Shown: piece by piece, positions 50,832 through 61,331 of the stretch
Numbering within the stretch: the first letter of the stretch is position 1
How the letters are laid out: every line of letters starts with the position of its first letter
Origin: an uncultured Gammaproteobacteria bacterium
GTDB lineage: Bacteria > Pseudomonadota > Gammaproteobacteria > Arenicellales > CALHMG01
Length of the DNA stretch: 64,000 nucleotides
NCBI GenBank assembly: GCA_938034705.1
Contig: CALHMG010000027.1
Location: forward strand, 42,784 to 106,783
Direction of reading: 5' to 3'
The notes under the pieces: generated by a model
What the model was told of the DNA's origin: nothing
What the model saw: only the letters and a program-made list of their open reading frames with translations
Databases searched by the model: none
Translations under genes and position numbers: made by a program

Positions 50832-52277
50832 TTACTCGAGCCAGCCGTTGATTCTGGCCACGTCATCGTCGTCGAGCAGGCCAGCGGCCTGATCCAGATT
50901 GAGACTCGTGAGAACGTAGTCGTAGCGTGCGCCGAGGTAGTCACGCTGGGCCCGGAATAGATCGCGTTGCGCATCGAGCACGTCAATGTTGGTGTTAACA
51001 CCAGCATCAAACCCTTCCTTTTTGGCGTCGACGGTAGCCTGACTGGCTTCCACGGCCTGGCGCAGCGCATCGACTCGTTCGATGGTGCTGGTGACATCCA
51101 GAAAAGCGTCGCGGACCGAGCGTTCGGTCAACCGAATCAGTGCATCAACGTTTTTAAGCGCCGCTCGATATCTGAACTCGGCCTCTTCGATGCGCGAACT
51201 CACGGCGCCACCCTGATAAAGGGGTACCGAAAACTGGATAGCCAGCGAGCGTGACTCCCGCTCACTGCCAAATCCTCCGAGGCCGCCGCTGGTGTCCGAG
51301 AGGTTTTCATTAAAGACAAGATCAACCGAAGGGTAACGACCGTCTCGCTGGCGCTCGATATCCTGACGCGTGATCGCCGCCTGCTGTCTGGACTGACGAA
51401 TCGCCAGGCTGTTTTCCCGCGCGATCTCGAGCCAGGTTTGCAAATCGGTTGGTGTTGGAGGATTCATTGGCGCGTCATCGGACAGCGGCGCGAGCTCGGC
51501 CGGGGATGACCCGGTCAGTTCCTGCAGCGCTCGCAACGCGTCGTCGATCTCGTTGCGCGATTCGATTTCGCTCACCTGGGCGAGCTTGAATCGTGACTCG
51601 GCCTCAGTGAGATCCGTTCGTGTACCGAGCCCAACGTCGAGACGCTCGCGCGCGAGATCCAGCTGTCGGCCCACGGCGGCGACCTCGCGCTTGGCAACAT
51701 TGAGATTGTCCATGGCACGAAGCGCGGCAAAATAACGCTGCGCGATAGCCAGAGCGAGGTCCTGGCGCGATGCGGTCAGGTCCAGTGAAGCCAGTCGTAC
51801 CTGATCTTTGGCAATGGCGACACCGGTGCGCAGCGAGCGGTCGTAGAGATTCTGTCGCGCGCTGAGACCGATTGACCCGCTCGCGAAGTGGCTTTTGCCG
51901 CCACCCGTTTCGGCGTTTGTCCAGACCCTCTGATGCTGACGCCCATAGCTACCGGTCAGGGACACGTTTGGCCTCATCTGCGCTCGAGCCTGGACGATTT
52001 TCTGTTGCTCTGCCTGATACAGGTAGCGTTGGCGTGCGAAGGTCGGGTCGTTCTCGACGGCCTGCTCATACAGCGTCCAGAGATCGGCCGCCGAAGCAGA
52101 CGTGGGCGCTCCGAGCATCGGTATCGCCAGCGCAGCGGCGGTTGCAAATGTTGCTACTGCACGCCCACCTGAAACCGCGATCAGAGACTTGCCAATCGAT
52201 TTGCCGATAAATGAGATCAATGGATTCACTGGAGTTACTCGTTCCCTGACAGAGTTAATGGCCGCTTGGATCACCAC
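50832..52277 (-). CDS. tolC: TolC-family outer membrane efflux protein (start uncertain)
   Basis: ADLWTLYEQAVENDPTFARQRYLYQAEQQKI; GLGTRTDLTEAESRFKLAQ; GVNTNIDVLDAQRDLFRAQRDY. Confidence 0.93.
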   Translation of the reverse strand: MVIQAAINSVRERVTPVNPLISFIGKSIGKSLIAVSGGRAVATFATAAALAIPMLGAPTSASAADLWTLYEQAVENDPTFARQRYLYQAEQQKIVQARAQMRPNVSLTGSYGRQHQRVWTNAETGGGKSHFASGSIGLSARQNLYDRSLRTGVAIAKDQVRLASLDLTASRQDLALAIAQRYFAALRAMDNLNVAKREVAAVGRQLDLARERLDVGLGTRTDLTEAESRFKLAQVSEIESRNEIDDALRALQELTGSSPAELAPLSDDAPMNPPTPTDLQTWLEIARENSLAIRQSRQQAAITRQDIERQRDGRYPSVDLVFNENLSDTSGGLGGFGSERESRSLAIQFSVPLYQGGAVSSRIEEAEFRYRAALKNVDALIRLTERSVRDAFLDVTSTIERVDALRQAVEASQATVDAKKEGFDAGVNTNIDVLDAQRDLFRAQRDYLGARYDYVLTSLNLDQAAGLLDDDDVARINGWLE

Positions 52278-52366
52278 TTTGACTTTGGGTTCTGTTGGCG
52301 AGTCGTTAAAGAAAGGCAGATTACGCGTCGTCCGCGCAGCGTGTTGCTGTGGTTCGCACGCGTGCG

Positions 52367-53020
52367 TCAGAACTCAAACGCAGGCTCGGCGCTGGCACCA
52401 CCGAGTGCAGGCACTATCGTGTCAAACAACGACTGGCTTCTGAAGCTGCTTGGCCCGAGTCTTGTCACTACGGTCGCCTCCATGATCGGTTCTGAACCGA
52501 CAACGGCGACAAGGCGGCCACCCTCCGCGAGAGACTGCTTGATGTTGTCGTCGATCGCGCCAACCGATCCTGTCAGCAGAATCGCATCCCATGGCGCTCC
52601 ATCTTTCCAGCCACCCGATGCGTCCCCCTGGATCAGTCGTACGTTGTCAAAGCCCTGTTCGACCAGTTTCGCTTTCGCGAACTCAACCAGATCTGCTTTG
52701 AGCTCAACGGCCGTTACTTCGCCACCGAGTGCTGCCAGAAGCGCGGCGACGTGACCGCTGCCAACGCCAATCTGAAGCACTTTGTGACCCGCACGGATTT
52801 CGAGGGACTGGATCAGACGGGCTTCAACTTTCGGCTGCAGCATCGCTTCACCGGACGGTAGTGGCAGGCTCATGTCCGCGAACGCCAGCTCACGGTGTTC
52901 GGCGGGTACGAATTCTTCGCGACGCACCGTCTCCAGTGCACCGAGAACGGCGGGATCCAGCACCTCCCAGGGGCGGATCTGCTGCTCAATCATGTTGAAA
53001 CGTGCTTGCTCGAAATCCAT
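52367..53020 (-). CDS. Protein-L-isoaspartate O-methyltransferase family protein
   Basis: MIEQQIRPWEVLDPAVLGAL, VLQIGVGSGHVAALLAALGGEVTAVEL, DAILLTGSV; next to tolC. Confidence 0.9.
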   Translation of the reverse strand: MDFEQARFNMIEQQIRPWEVLDPAVLGALETVRREEFVPAEHRELAFADMSLPLPSGEAMLQPKVEARLIQSLEIRAGHKVLQIGVGSGHVAALLAALGGEVTAVELKADLVEFAKAKLVEQGFDNVRLIQGDASGGWKDGAPWDAILLTGSVGAIDDNIKQSLAEGGRLVAVVGSEPIMEATVVTRLGPSSFRSQSLFDTIVPALGGASAEPAFEF

Positions 53021-53311
53021 GGTCTTTTCAAGTGCCTGAAACGGGAGCAAAGGGTAAGAGTTTGCGGGAACTGGCGCAAGTCAGGAGCACCCGACGTGTC
53101 GATAAAACCGCTTCGGACCAGCGGGTTGTTTCGAATATCTGATGCTAAAGGTGATCAAGGCCGTCGCCGGGGTCTCAGGCGTGAACCGGACGGTGGGTCC
53201 GTGACCGAGCAGCCGTGAACAAACGATATTAGCCAAAGTCCGGCTGACCCGGAGATTACCCCGAACGGGTGGATGCAGCGTGGACCGGGACCGGCCCGGA
53301 TGAGGCGAAGA

Positions 53312-53329
53312 TCACCGGCGGACCGGTGA
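53312..53329. repeat. Perfect hairpin TCACCGG-cgga-CCGGTGA just 3' of hspQ, no T tract
   Basis: 7-bp arms and 4-nt loop. Confidence 0.55.
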
Positions 53330-53330
53330 C

Positions 53331-53705
53331 TCAGTGAACCGCGTTTTGCAGAGGCTCATACATTCCGTCAGCAAGGCCGCCGAACAGCTCTTCGACTGCC
53401 GGATGCTCGACCGGTTCACCCGTCTGGTCGACCAGAAGATTCTGTTCCGAAACATAGGCAACGTAGGTCGTCTCTTCGTTCTCGGCGAGCAGATGATAGA
53501 ACGGCTGATTTTTCTCGGGCCGAATATTTTCGGGAATGGATTCGTACCACTCGTCCGTGTTGTTGAACTCGGGGTCAACGTCAAAGATGACGCCACGAAA
53601 CGGGAACGTCTTGTGGCGAACAACCTGGCCAATGTGAAACTTCGCGATTCGATCGTCCGAAGGCGATTGAGGTTGTTGCATGCTTTCAGTTTCCGTCATA
53701 GACAT
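53331..53705 (-). CDS. hspQ: Heat shock protein HspQ
   Basis: AKFHIGQVVRHKTFPFRGVIFDVDPEFNNTDEWYESIP...PFYHLLAENEETTYVAYVSEQNLL. Confidence 0.95.
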   Translation of the reverse strand: MSMTETESMQQPQSPSDDRIAKFHIGQVVRHKTFPFRGVIFDVDPEFNNTDEWYESIPENIRPEKNQPFYHLLAENEETTYVAYVSEQNLLVDQTGEPVEHPAVEELFGGLADGMYEPLQNAVH

Positions 53706-54219
53706 AAGGTTTTCTTCCGCGCTCTCAACTGCGCGCCGTCTGGCGCATGATCCGACTGATGTAATCCAAATCTAACCGACTTTGTCTCTTTCAGTAGTAG
53801 GCCGCGAAAGCACTAATTTCAATGCATACGTCTCGCCATGCGTCGATTCCTGATCAACATCGGAACTGACTGGACAGACAACTATCTGATGCTAAAGCAG
53901 CGAGCCTTCGAATCCTTGAACGCATTGCATCGCTGGTAGTTCTCGGCCGATCAGGGCACCTGCGCTGTTTTTACTGCCGTTTTCCACATCGCCTGCTGTG
54001 AGTCGTCGCACATTTTCGGTCACGCATGACGTCGGAGAAAGATCCTACCGCCTGGTATTGAACAAGTTGTCACAACCCGAAATCGGGACAAACACCTGTG
54101 TTCGCAATGCGCTGCGGTAGACTTATTGCGACACAACGTGTGTGTTTAACCTCGTTACGCTTTCGTCCCTCGCTGCAATTCCTGGACGCTTGAGTCCGGT
54201 GTCTTACCTCCGCCTGTCC

Positions 54220-54885
54220 ATGACCCAATCTGTCACCACTGTTTTCTATATCACAGATCCCATGTGTGCCTGGTGCTGGGCCTTCAGTGCGCCATGGTCT
54301 GCGTTGAAGGCTTCTTTGCGCAACCATGAAGGCATCAACACAAGACTGATCATGGGAGGACTGGCTCCAGACAGCGACGAGCCTATGGACGACCAGATGA
54401 AATCCACAATGCGTGAGAGCTGGGAACGTATTCACGTAATGTCGGGCGCGCGGTTCAACATGAACTACTGGGATCAGAACGTGCCGCGACGTTCAACGTA
54501 TCCAGCCTGCCGAGCCGTTCTTGCCGCCGGGATTCAGCGGGAAAACGGCGGCATCGCCATGTTTGAAGCGATTCAGCAGGCGCACTACCTTGATGCGCAA
54601 AACACAGCGGACGACAAGGTGCTTGCTGAGGTGGCGACTTCAGTGGATCTGAATGCCGATCAGCTGATCGCAGACATGCAGTCGGAACCTGTTCACGCAC
54701 GACTCACCAGTGACTTCATGATTCGGGATCAATTCAAGGTAACCGGATTTCCAAGCGTCGTGGTAACGACGCAGGCTCATGCCTGGACGCTGTCGGCCGG
54801 CTACACCGATGAGGCAACGCTGCTCAATCGCTGGGATCAGCTGCGAGAAAAACTGCCGGCGTCATCAGGCTTTACTGTGCAGTAA
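54220..54885 (+). CDS. DsbA-family (FrnE-like) oxidoreductase
   Basis: FYITDPMCAWCWAFSAPW CxxC motif, VTGFPSVVV cis-Pro loop. Confidence 0.88.
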   Translation: MTQSVTTVFYITDPMCAWCWAFSAPWSALKASLRNHEGINTRLIMGGLAPDSDEPMDDQMKSTMRESWERIHVMSGARFNMNYWDQNVPRRSTYPACRAVLAAGIQRENGGIAMFEAIQQAHYLDAQNTADDKVLAEVATSVDLNADQLIADMQSEPVHARLTSDFMIRDQFKVTGFPSVVVTTQAHAWTLSAGYTDEATLLNRWDQLREKLPASSGFTVQ

Positions 54886-56052
54886 CTGGCGCATTGCCGC
54901 ATCGAGCCCCTCGATAGTGAGCGGGAACATCCTGTCCTGCATGATCTGCGTGGTGATTTCGATCGAGGGTGTGTAGTGCCAGGTCGTCTGGGCGCGCGGG
55001 TTTAACCAGACGCAATGTGGAAAAACTTCCAGCAGCCTCGACATCCACACGGCCCCCGGTTCTTCGTTCATGTGTTCGACGCTGCCACCGGGATAGGTAA
55101 TCTCGTAAGGACTCATCGTGGCGTCTCCAACAAAGATGACCCGATAATCCTTGCCATAGGTTCGCAGTACTTCTGCGGTCGAGATACGTTCGGTGTGTCG
55201 TCGCCGATTGTTTTTCCACACACGTTCGTAAAGAAAGTTGTGAAAGTAGTAGTACTCGAGATATTTGAATTCAGTTCGCGCTGCAGAAAAAAGTTCTTCG
55301 CAAACGCGTACGTGATCGTCCATGGAACCACCGACGTCAAGAAACAGCAGTACCTTAATCGCATTACGCTTTTCAGCGACCATCTTGATGTCAAGATAAC
55401 CCGCGTTTCGCGCGGTTGAGCTTATGGTGCTGTCCAGATCAAGCTGGTCGGCTGCACCCTCTCGCGCAAACTTGCGCAGTCGTCTCAGCGCAACCTTCAT
55501 GTTGCGGGTGCCAATTTCCCGCGTGTCGTCGAGGTTTCGGTACTCGCGCTTGTCCCAGACCTTGACCGCCCGTCGATGGCGCGATTCATCCTGCCCGATG
55601 CGCACACCTTCGGGGTTGTAGCCGTAGGCGCCAAAGGGAGATCGTCCCGCGGTTCCGATCATCTTGTTGCCGCCCTGATGACGCTTTTCCTGATTCTTCA
55701 GTCTTTCCTTGAGTGTCTCCATCAGTTTTTCGAAACCGCCGAGTGACTCAATCTGGGCCTTTTCCTCGTCTGTCAGGAGCAGCTCTGCCTGCTTGCGAAG
55801 CCATTCTTCGGGGATCTCGCCGACAACGGCCTCAAACGCGTTCTGCTGTCCTTCGTACCAGGAAGAAAAGGCCTGATCGAAACGATCGTAGTGACGTTCG
55901 TCTTTGACGAGCGCGGAGCGCGAAAGAAAATAGAAGTCGTCTACAGAAAAATCACAGACGCCAGCTTCCATCGCACCCAGCAGCGTCAGCAGCTCGGTGA
56001 TGGAAACCGGGACCTGATGCGTGCGCAGTCGAAAAAAGAAATCAACGAGCAT
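54865..56052 (-). CDS. VWA-domain (CoxE-like) protein
   Basis: IKVLLFLDVGGSMDDHVRVCEELFSAAR (MIDAS-like), CVWLNPRA; overlaps upstream MoxR ORF. Confidence 0.92.
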   Translation of the reverse strand: MLVDFFFRLRTHQVPVSITELLTLLGAMEAGVCDFSVDDFYFLSRSALVKDERHYDRFDQAFSSWYEGQQNAFEAVVGEIPEEWLRKQAELLLTDEEKAQIESLGGFEKLMETLKERLKNQEKRHQGGNKMIGTAGRSPFGAYGYNPEGVRIGQDESRHRRAVKVWDKREYRNLDDTREIGTRNMKVALRRLRKFAREGAADQLDLDSTISSTARNAGYLDIKMVAEKRNAIKVLLFLDVGGSMDDHVRVCEELFSAARTEFKYLEYYYFHNFLYERVWKNNRRRHTERISTAEVLRTYGKDYRVIFVGDATMSPYEITYPGGSVEHMNEEPGAVWMSRLLEVFPHCVWLNPRAQTTWHYTPSIEITTQIMQDRMFPLTIEGLDAAMRQLLHSKA

Positions 56053-56896
56053 TGCGCCGATTCATGAATACAAGCTTTTCGAAAAGATGGACGTCCTGCT
56101 CGTTTTTGAGCAAGGCGCCGTGCAACGGCGGGATCAGCTTGGACGGGTCATCGCTGTTCAGGGCCTCGGGTGGAATATCTTCGGCAACCAGCAGCTTGAT
56201 CCAGTCGAGCAGCTCCGAGGTCGACGGCTTTTTCTTTAAGCCTGGAACCTCGCGGAGATCAAAAAACGACTCAAGTGCAGCAGACAGCAGTTCTTTTTTC
56301 AGTGTCGGAAAGTGCACGTCCACAATGCTTGTCATCGTTTCGCGATCGGGAAACTGGATGTAGTGGAAGAAGCATCGCCGCAAAAAGGCGTCCGGCAGCT
56401 CTTTTTCGTTGTTACTGGTGATAATGATAATCGGTCGGTGTTTTGCCTTTACCGTGGTTTGGGTTTCGTAAACGAAAAACTCCATCCGGTCGAGTTCGAG
56501 CAGCAGATCGTTAGGAAATTCGATATCGGCTTTGTCGATTTCATCGATCAGCAGAACCGGTTGTTGCTCGCTGTCAAAAGCTTCCCAGAGTTTGCCCTTG
56601 ACGATGTAGTTGCCAATGTCGTGCACCCGGTCATTGCCAAGCTGGGAGTCACGCAGTCTGGCGACGGCGTCATACTCGTACAGACCCTGCTGTGCCTTGG
56701 TGGTTGATTTGATATGCCACTGAATAAAATCACGCCCGAGGGCCGCGGCTACCTCTTCGGCGAGCATGGTCTTGCCTGTTCCGGGCTCCCCTTTGATCAA
56801 CAGCGGGCGCCCGAGCGTGACGGCCGCGTTCACGGCCATCATGAGGTCTTCTGTGGCGACGTATTTGTCGGTACCGGTAAATCGTGTATCAGACAT
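56042..56896 (-). CDS. MoxR-family AAA+ ATPase
   Basis: LLIKGEPGTGKTMLAEEVA, PVLLIDEIDKADIEFPNDLLLELDRMEF, IITSNNEKELPDAFLRRCFFHYI. Confidence 0.95.
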   Translation of the reverse strand: MSDTRFTGTDKYVATEDLMMAVNAAVTLGRPLLIKGEPGTGKTMLAEEVAAALGRDFIQWHIKSTTKAQQGLYEYDAVARLRDSQLGNDRVHDIGNYIVKGKLWEAFDSEQQPVLLIDEIDKADIEFPNDLLLELDRMEFFVYETQTTVKAKHRPIIIITSNNEKELPDAFLRRCFFHYIQFPDRETMTSIVDVHFPTLKKELLSAALESFFDLREVPGLKKKPSTSELLDWIKLLVAEDIPPEALNSDDPSKLIPPLHGALLKNEQDVHLFEKLVFMNRRNAR

Positions 56897-57017
56897 TGTT
56901 TGCTCTTGAAATATGGGTTCACAGCGTATGCATGCAATCATAAACTGTCGATGCGTCTTACTCCATGAACCTGGGCCGACCGAGGCCGGGTGACGAGATC
57001 CGGGCGGAGAATCGGCT

Positions 57018-57665
57018 ATGTGTGGACGAATGAACATCAGTGATCATCCAGGCATTGAAACGCTGCTCGACGAGGTTGGGTTGAGCCTTGGCGATCGTTC
57101 TTTCAACCCGCGCTTCAATGTGGCGCCGACGGCCAGTCTGCTGTGTATTGCTCAGCAGGATGAAATGACTCTGGTAGACATGCACTGGGGGCTTATTCCG
57201 CCCTGGGCAAAACCTGGCAAGTTTTCAGGTCCGATTATCAACGCCCGCTCGGAGTCGGTTCGGGAAAAGCCGTCGTTTCGAAAACCGATTGTCGAATCAC
57301 GGATCGTGATACCCGCGAACGGATTTTATGAATGGCGCCGTGAAGGCAAGGATCGCGAGGCCTGGTATATCGCGCCGCGAGCGGCGAGCGGCTTTTACCT
57401 TGCAGGGCTGTCATCGATCTCAAAGGAAGGAGAGCCCCAGGCTTGTGTCCTGACCACCGAAGCAAACAGCGCGATGGCAAAAGTGCATCATCGAATGCCG
57501 GTGATTCTTGATTCCACCGATGTCGAGACCTGGCTGCAGTCCGATGACACCACTCGGATTGATGCGTTGATGCAGCCGGCTGGTGACGTACTTGAACTGA
57601 CCCCCGTGACGAATTTTGTAAACAACGCACGCAACGACGGCCCGCGCTGTATCGCCCCCGCCTGA
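57018..57665 (+). CDS. SRAP-domain (HMCES/YedK) DNA-protein crosslink protein
   Basis: MCGR catalytic Cys2, INARSES, PANGFYEW, HHRMPVIL. Confidence 0.95.
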   Translation: MCGRMNISDHPGIETLLDEVGLSLGDRSFNPRFNVAPTASLLCIAQQDEMTLVDMHWGLIPPWAKPGKFSGPIINARSESVREKPSFRKPIVESRIVIPANGFYEWRREGKDREAWYIAPRAASGFYLAGLSSISKEGEPQACVLTTEANSAMAKVHHRMPVILDSTDVETWLQSDDTTRIDALMQPAGDVLELTPVTNFVNNARNDGPRCIAPA

Positions 57666-57668
57666 GAG

Positions 57669-58760
57669 TCAGGCTTTCTTTTCTCGAGCGAGATATTCCC
57701 TGGACTGCATCTCGATGAGTCGACTTGTGGTTCGTTCGAACGGTTTCTCGAGGCGACGCCCTGTGTAAAGCGACACGGGATCGGCATCGGCGGAGACAAC
57801 AAGATTGATGTTGCGGTCGTAAAACTCATCGATCATTTCGATAAACCGGCGTGCTTCATCATCACGAGTTCTGTCAAAAACCGGGATACCGGAAATAAGG
57901 ACCGTGTGAAATTCCTGAGCAATCTCGATGTAATCGTGACTTGATCGCGGTCCGCCACAGATACGTGCAAAGTCGAACCAGACAATGCCGTCACCGCGTG
58001 CACGGTACTCGATCTCCCGACCAAGGATGGAAATGGCCCCAGCCATTTCGGTTCGACTGTCGGCGACGGCTCTGAACGTCTCCATCAGCTGTTCGTCGGC
58101 GTCAGTCCCGGCCGGCACGTGATAAATCGCGTCGGTATCCAGCGCGCGAAGGCGATAGTCGTCACCGTCAGGTATGCGCATCACTTCGGTGTGCTCATTG
58201 ATCAGCGCAATCGCCGGCTTGAAACGTGCCCGCTGCAGTCCGTCCTTGTACAGATCATCTGGCGCTGTGTTGGAGGTTGCGACAAGCGTGACGCCCCGTT
58301 CAAATAGCGCAGTCAAAAGTCCGGACAGAATCATCGCGTCGCCAATGTCCTCGACCACGAATTCATCGAAGCACAGGACGCGAAACTGACTCGCCTGTTG
58401 TTCGCCTACGGCGTCCAGCGGGTCCGTGGTGCCGCTCAGTTTCTTCAGCGATTCGTGGACGCTCTGCATGTAGCGGTGAAAGTGAACGCGACGTTTGTCC
58501 TCAAACGGCAGTCCTTCAAAGAACACGTCCATCATCCAGGTTTTGCCGCGCCCGACTCCGCCCCAGAGATAAAGACCCCTGGCAGGTGCAATGGGCTTCT
58601 TCGAGCCAAAGAATCGGGTCAGCAATCCGGCTTTCGGTTCTTCCCGACCGACCAGTGCGTGATGAACACGATCAAGTTCAGCAACCGCCGCCGCCTGGGA
58701 AGGGTCTTTGTGAAACTCGCCTGATTCGATCAGCCTGGTGTAGGCCTCGATTGGGCTCAT
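57669..58760 (-). CDS. zapE: AFG1-like ATPase / cell division protein ZapE
   Basis: GLYLWGGVGRGKTWMMDVFF, HFHRYMQSVHESL, LCFDEFVVEDIGDAMIL, VATSNTAPDDLYKDGLQRARF. Confidence 0.95.
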   Translation of the reverse strand: MSPIEAYTRLIESGEFHKDPSQAAAVAELDRVHHALVGREEPKAGLLTRFFGSKKPIAPARGLYLWGGVGRGKTWMMDVFFEGLPFEDKRRVHFHRYMQSVHESLKKLSGTTDPLDAVGEQQASQFRVLCFDEFVVEDIGDAMILSGLLTALFERGVTLVATSNTAPDDLYKDGLQRARFKPAIALINEHTEVMRIPDGDDYRLRALDTDAIYHVPAGTDADEQLMETFRAVADSRTEMAGAISILGREIEYRARGDGIVWFDFARICGGPRSSHDYIEIAQEFHTVLISGIPVFDRTRDDEARRFIEMIDEFYDRNINLVVSADADPVSLYTGRRLEKPFERTTSRLIEMQSREYLAREKKA

Positions 58761-58795
58761 CTGGCAATACTGCTCATAGGCGCAAGGAACAAAAC

Positions 58796-59455
58796 TTAAG
58801 TTCGCTGAATGACGAGATCGTCGAAGTGCGCGATGGTATCAAATTCGTGATCGGTCACAGCCGGTCTCTGACTGTCTGGCCTGGCCGGAGCGAGCAGATG
58901 GCCGATTTTGCTGCGTCTTGCCGAACGCAGCACGGCAACACTGTCGTCGATCAGCAAGGTTGACGCTGGATCAAAGTCGATATGCTGATGCAGCGTGTCC
59001 CAGAAACTCGCGTGTTCCTTCGGAAAACCAAAGTCGTGGGACGAGAAAATTTGCGAAAACTGTTCGTCGATCCCGGTCAGGCCGAATTTCAGACCCATGA
59101 CATGACGATCAGCGTTGGTCACCATGACGGGTTTGTAGTTCTCGGCAATCAGTCGTTGCAGCAGCGCTCTTGCGCCCGGCCGCAGTCCGACACGGCTGCT
59201 TGTCTCGGACTTCAGCTGCATGACGTTTACACCCAGGTGCGCCGACCAGTAGTCGGTGCAGTACCAGTCAAGCGTTCCTTCGCGTTCGCGCATGTGCGCC
59301 AGCAACACGCTGTCGATCTCCTGGGCCGAAAGGTCGCGTAGTTGCGCAACCCGATTCGGGAGATGCTGCAACCAGAAATGAGTATCAAAGTGCAGGTCAA
59401 GCAGTGTGCCGTCCATGTCCAGCAGCACGGTTTCGACCGGTTTGATTGTGATCAT
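58796..59455 (-). CDS. yrfG: HAD-family nucleotidase, YrfG type
   Basis: VLLDMDGTLLDLHFDTHFWLQHLP; VMVTNADRH; LLIDDSVAVL. Confidence 0.9.
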   Translation of the reverse strand: MITIKPVETVLLDMDGTLLDLHFDTHFWLQHLPNRVAQLRDLSAQEIDSVLLAHMREREGTLDWYCTDYWSAHLGVNVMQLKSETSSRVGLRPGARALLQRLIAENYKPVMVTNADRHVMGLKFGLTGIDEQFSQIFSSHDFGFPKEHASFWDTLHQHIDFDPASTLLIDDSVAVLRSARRSKIGHLLAPARPDSQRPAVTDHEFDTIAHFDDLVIQRT

Positions 59456-59496
59456 GGGTTAAGATTACGTCTTTGTACGAGCCACCGACAGTCAGC

Positions 59497-60051
59497 ATGC
59501 GAACACCTCCTGAAATCACTGAAGTTCGACAGGTCGCAAAAACGCGACTGTTCGAGATTGAACAGGTGGAGCTGAAATTCTCCAACGGCGTCGAGACTGA
59601 CTACGAACGACTCGCCGGAGCGGGCGGGGCCGTGATGGTTATTGGTCTTGCTGGCGCTGACGATGATCGTCAAATCGTATTGATTCGTGAATACGCAGTC
59701 GGGCTGGAACAATATGAACTTGGGTTTCCCAAGGGTCGGATAGATCCAGGCGAAAAACCCGAGACGGCCGCGAACCGCGAGCTTACCGAGGAAGCAGGTT
59801 TTGCCGCGGGTCGACTCGAGGCTTGGGGTGAGGTGACCGTGGCGCCGGCGTACGCCAGTTTCCGTACACATGTTTTTCTTGCAACAGATCTTCACGCCGC
59901 GACTGCACAAGGTGATGAACCGGAGCCGCCGGAAGTTGTATTCTGGCCGCTTGAGGACGCACGCGCCCTGCTCGAGCGCGACGACTTCAGCGAGTCGCGT
60001 GCCCGTCTTGGTGTGTACATGCTTCTCGACAGATTTACACACTCCAGATGA
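59497..60051 (+). CDS. nudE: ADP compounds hydrolase (Nudix), NudE type
   Basis: LIREYAVGLEQYELGFPKGRIDPGEKPETAANRELTEEAGF; next to yrfG and cysQ. Confidence 0.92.
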   Translation: MRTPPEITEVRQVAKTRLFEIEQVELKFSNGVETDYERLAGAGGAVMVIGLAGADDDRQIVLIREYAVGLEQYELGFPKGRIDPGEKPETAANRELTEEAGFAAGRLEAWGEVTVAPAYASFRTHVFLATDLHAATAQGDEPEPPEVVFWPLEDARALLERDDFSESRARLGVYMLLDRFTHSR

Positions 60052-60081
60052 CATTCACGAACAAAGCGGGGACCGCTTCCT

Positions 60082-60909
60082 TTGACTGACCAACTGCTAC
60101 TCGACGTGCTCGAGATTTCCCGGCGCGCCGGCAACGAAATTCTCGATGTCTATAACGGCGCCTTCGACGTCGAAACCAAGGGAGATGGCTCACCGCTGAC
60201 GATGGCGGACCAGCGGGCGCACAATCTTATCGTCAGGGAACTTGCGGAACTGACGCCGGATATTCCAATTCTTTCTGAAGAGTCCGCCGGCAACGAACAG
60301 ATTGATCGCTTCAACTGGCCGAGGTTCTGGCTTGTTGACCCTCTCGACGGGACCAAGGAATTTGTGAAACGCAACGGCGAGTTCACGGTCAACATTGCGC
60401 TGATCGACAACCGCCTTCCGGTGATGGGTGTTGTTCACGTGCCGGTGACAAACGAAAGCTATGTCGGCGAAGTGGGTAAAGGCGCCAGTTTCTTTGCCGG
60501 TGACGGCAGCAGTCGTGCGATCAACACACTGGCGTACGACGGCGGAACACCGATTGTTGTTGCGAGTCGATCCCACGCCGGCGGTTCTACCGGCACCTAC
60601 CTTGAAAACCTCCAGCGCGATATCGGCGAACCCGATGTCCAGTCCATGGGCAGTTCGCTGAAAATCTGTCTGGTTGCTTCAGGCGACGCCCACGTGTACC
60701 CGAGACTCGGGCCAACGTCGGAGTGGGACACGGCGGCTGCGCATGCTGTTCTCGCCGCGGCGGGTGGCAACATCCTCGCGCCTTCAGGCGACGAGCTTGC
60801 CTATAACAAGGAGTCGGTACTGAACCCCTGGTTTTTTGCAACCGGCGGAGGCGCCCACGACTGGCTCAAATATCTCGACAACATCGAGGTCCCTGAAAAG
60901 AGCGCGTGA
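60082..60909 (+). CDS. cysQ: 3'(2'),5'-bisphosphate nucleotidase
   Basis: SPLTMADQRAHNLIV, ILSEESA, FWLVDPLDGTKEFVKRNGEFTVNIALI, GPTSEWDTAAAHAVL. Confidence 0.95.
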   Translation: MTDQLLLDVLEISRRAGNEILDVYNGAFDVETKGDGSPLTMADQRAHNLIVRELAELTPDIPILSEESAGNEQIDRFNWPRFWLVDPLDGTKEFVKRNGEFTVNIALIDNRLPVMGVVHVPVTNESYVGEVGKGASFFAGDGSSRAINTLAYDGGTPIVVASRSHAGGSTGTYLENLQRDIGEPDVQSMGSSLKICLVASGDAHVYPRLGPTSEWDTAAAHAVLAAAGGNILAPSGDELAYNKESVLNPWFFATGGGAHDWLKYLDNIEVPEKSA

Positions 60910-61008
60910 CGGGGCGATGCGGGCCTCAACGGATCGACTGAGCCGTGTTCAGCTCTTGCCGACTGGATGCGCGGCGTGGTGACTGATCTGCAACTTTCGG
61001 CCAGGTTT

Positions 61009-61299
61009 TTATTTTCTCGATCGAAACTTCTGACCAATTCGGCGGATCCAGTCCCAGCGACTCTTTTTGTACTCGGTCGCTAACCCTTTAAACCACCGCT
61101 TCATCGCGGCGGTCGCGCGACGCGCCCAGGCATAGTCGACGGACAGAATCGCAAGCCCGAGCGGAATCATCCAGAAGCCAAGTATCGGCAGCGCACCAAG
61201 TACGCCGCCGACAATCAGCAGAACGCCGACGCTGACGCGAACGCCTTTGTTCGGCATGCGTTTGATGCGTTCTACATAGTTTTGGATTCGGGCTTTCAT
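61009..61299 (-). CDS. Small PGPGW-like membrane protein
   Basis: VSVGVLLIVGGVLGALPILGFWMIPLGLAILSVDY. Confidence 0.65.
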   Translation of the reverse strand: MKARIQNYVERIKRMPNKGVRVSVGVLLIVGGVLGALPILGFWMIPLGLAILSVDYAWARRATAAMKRWFKGLATEYKKSRWDWIRRIGQKFRSRK

Positions 61300-61331
61300 G
61301 TACCATAGGCGCTGCGAGGGGTATCGGTCGT

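Noticed and set aside
53706-54219. Possible tRNA or small RNA gene in the hspQ-DsbA-like spacer
   Set aside because: No cloverleaf, T-loop GGTTCGAATCC-like or CCA signature found; a tRNA covariance-model search would be needed for certainty.
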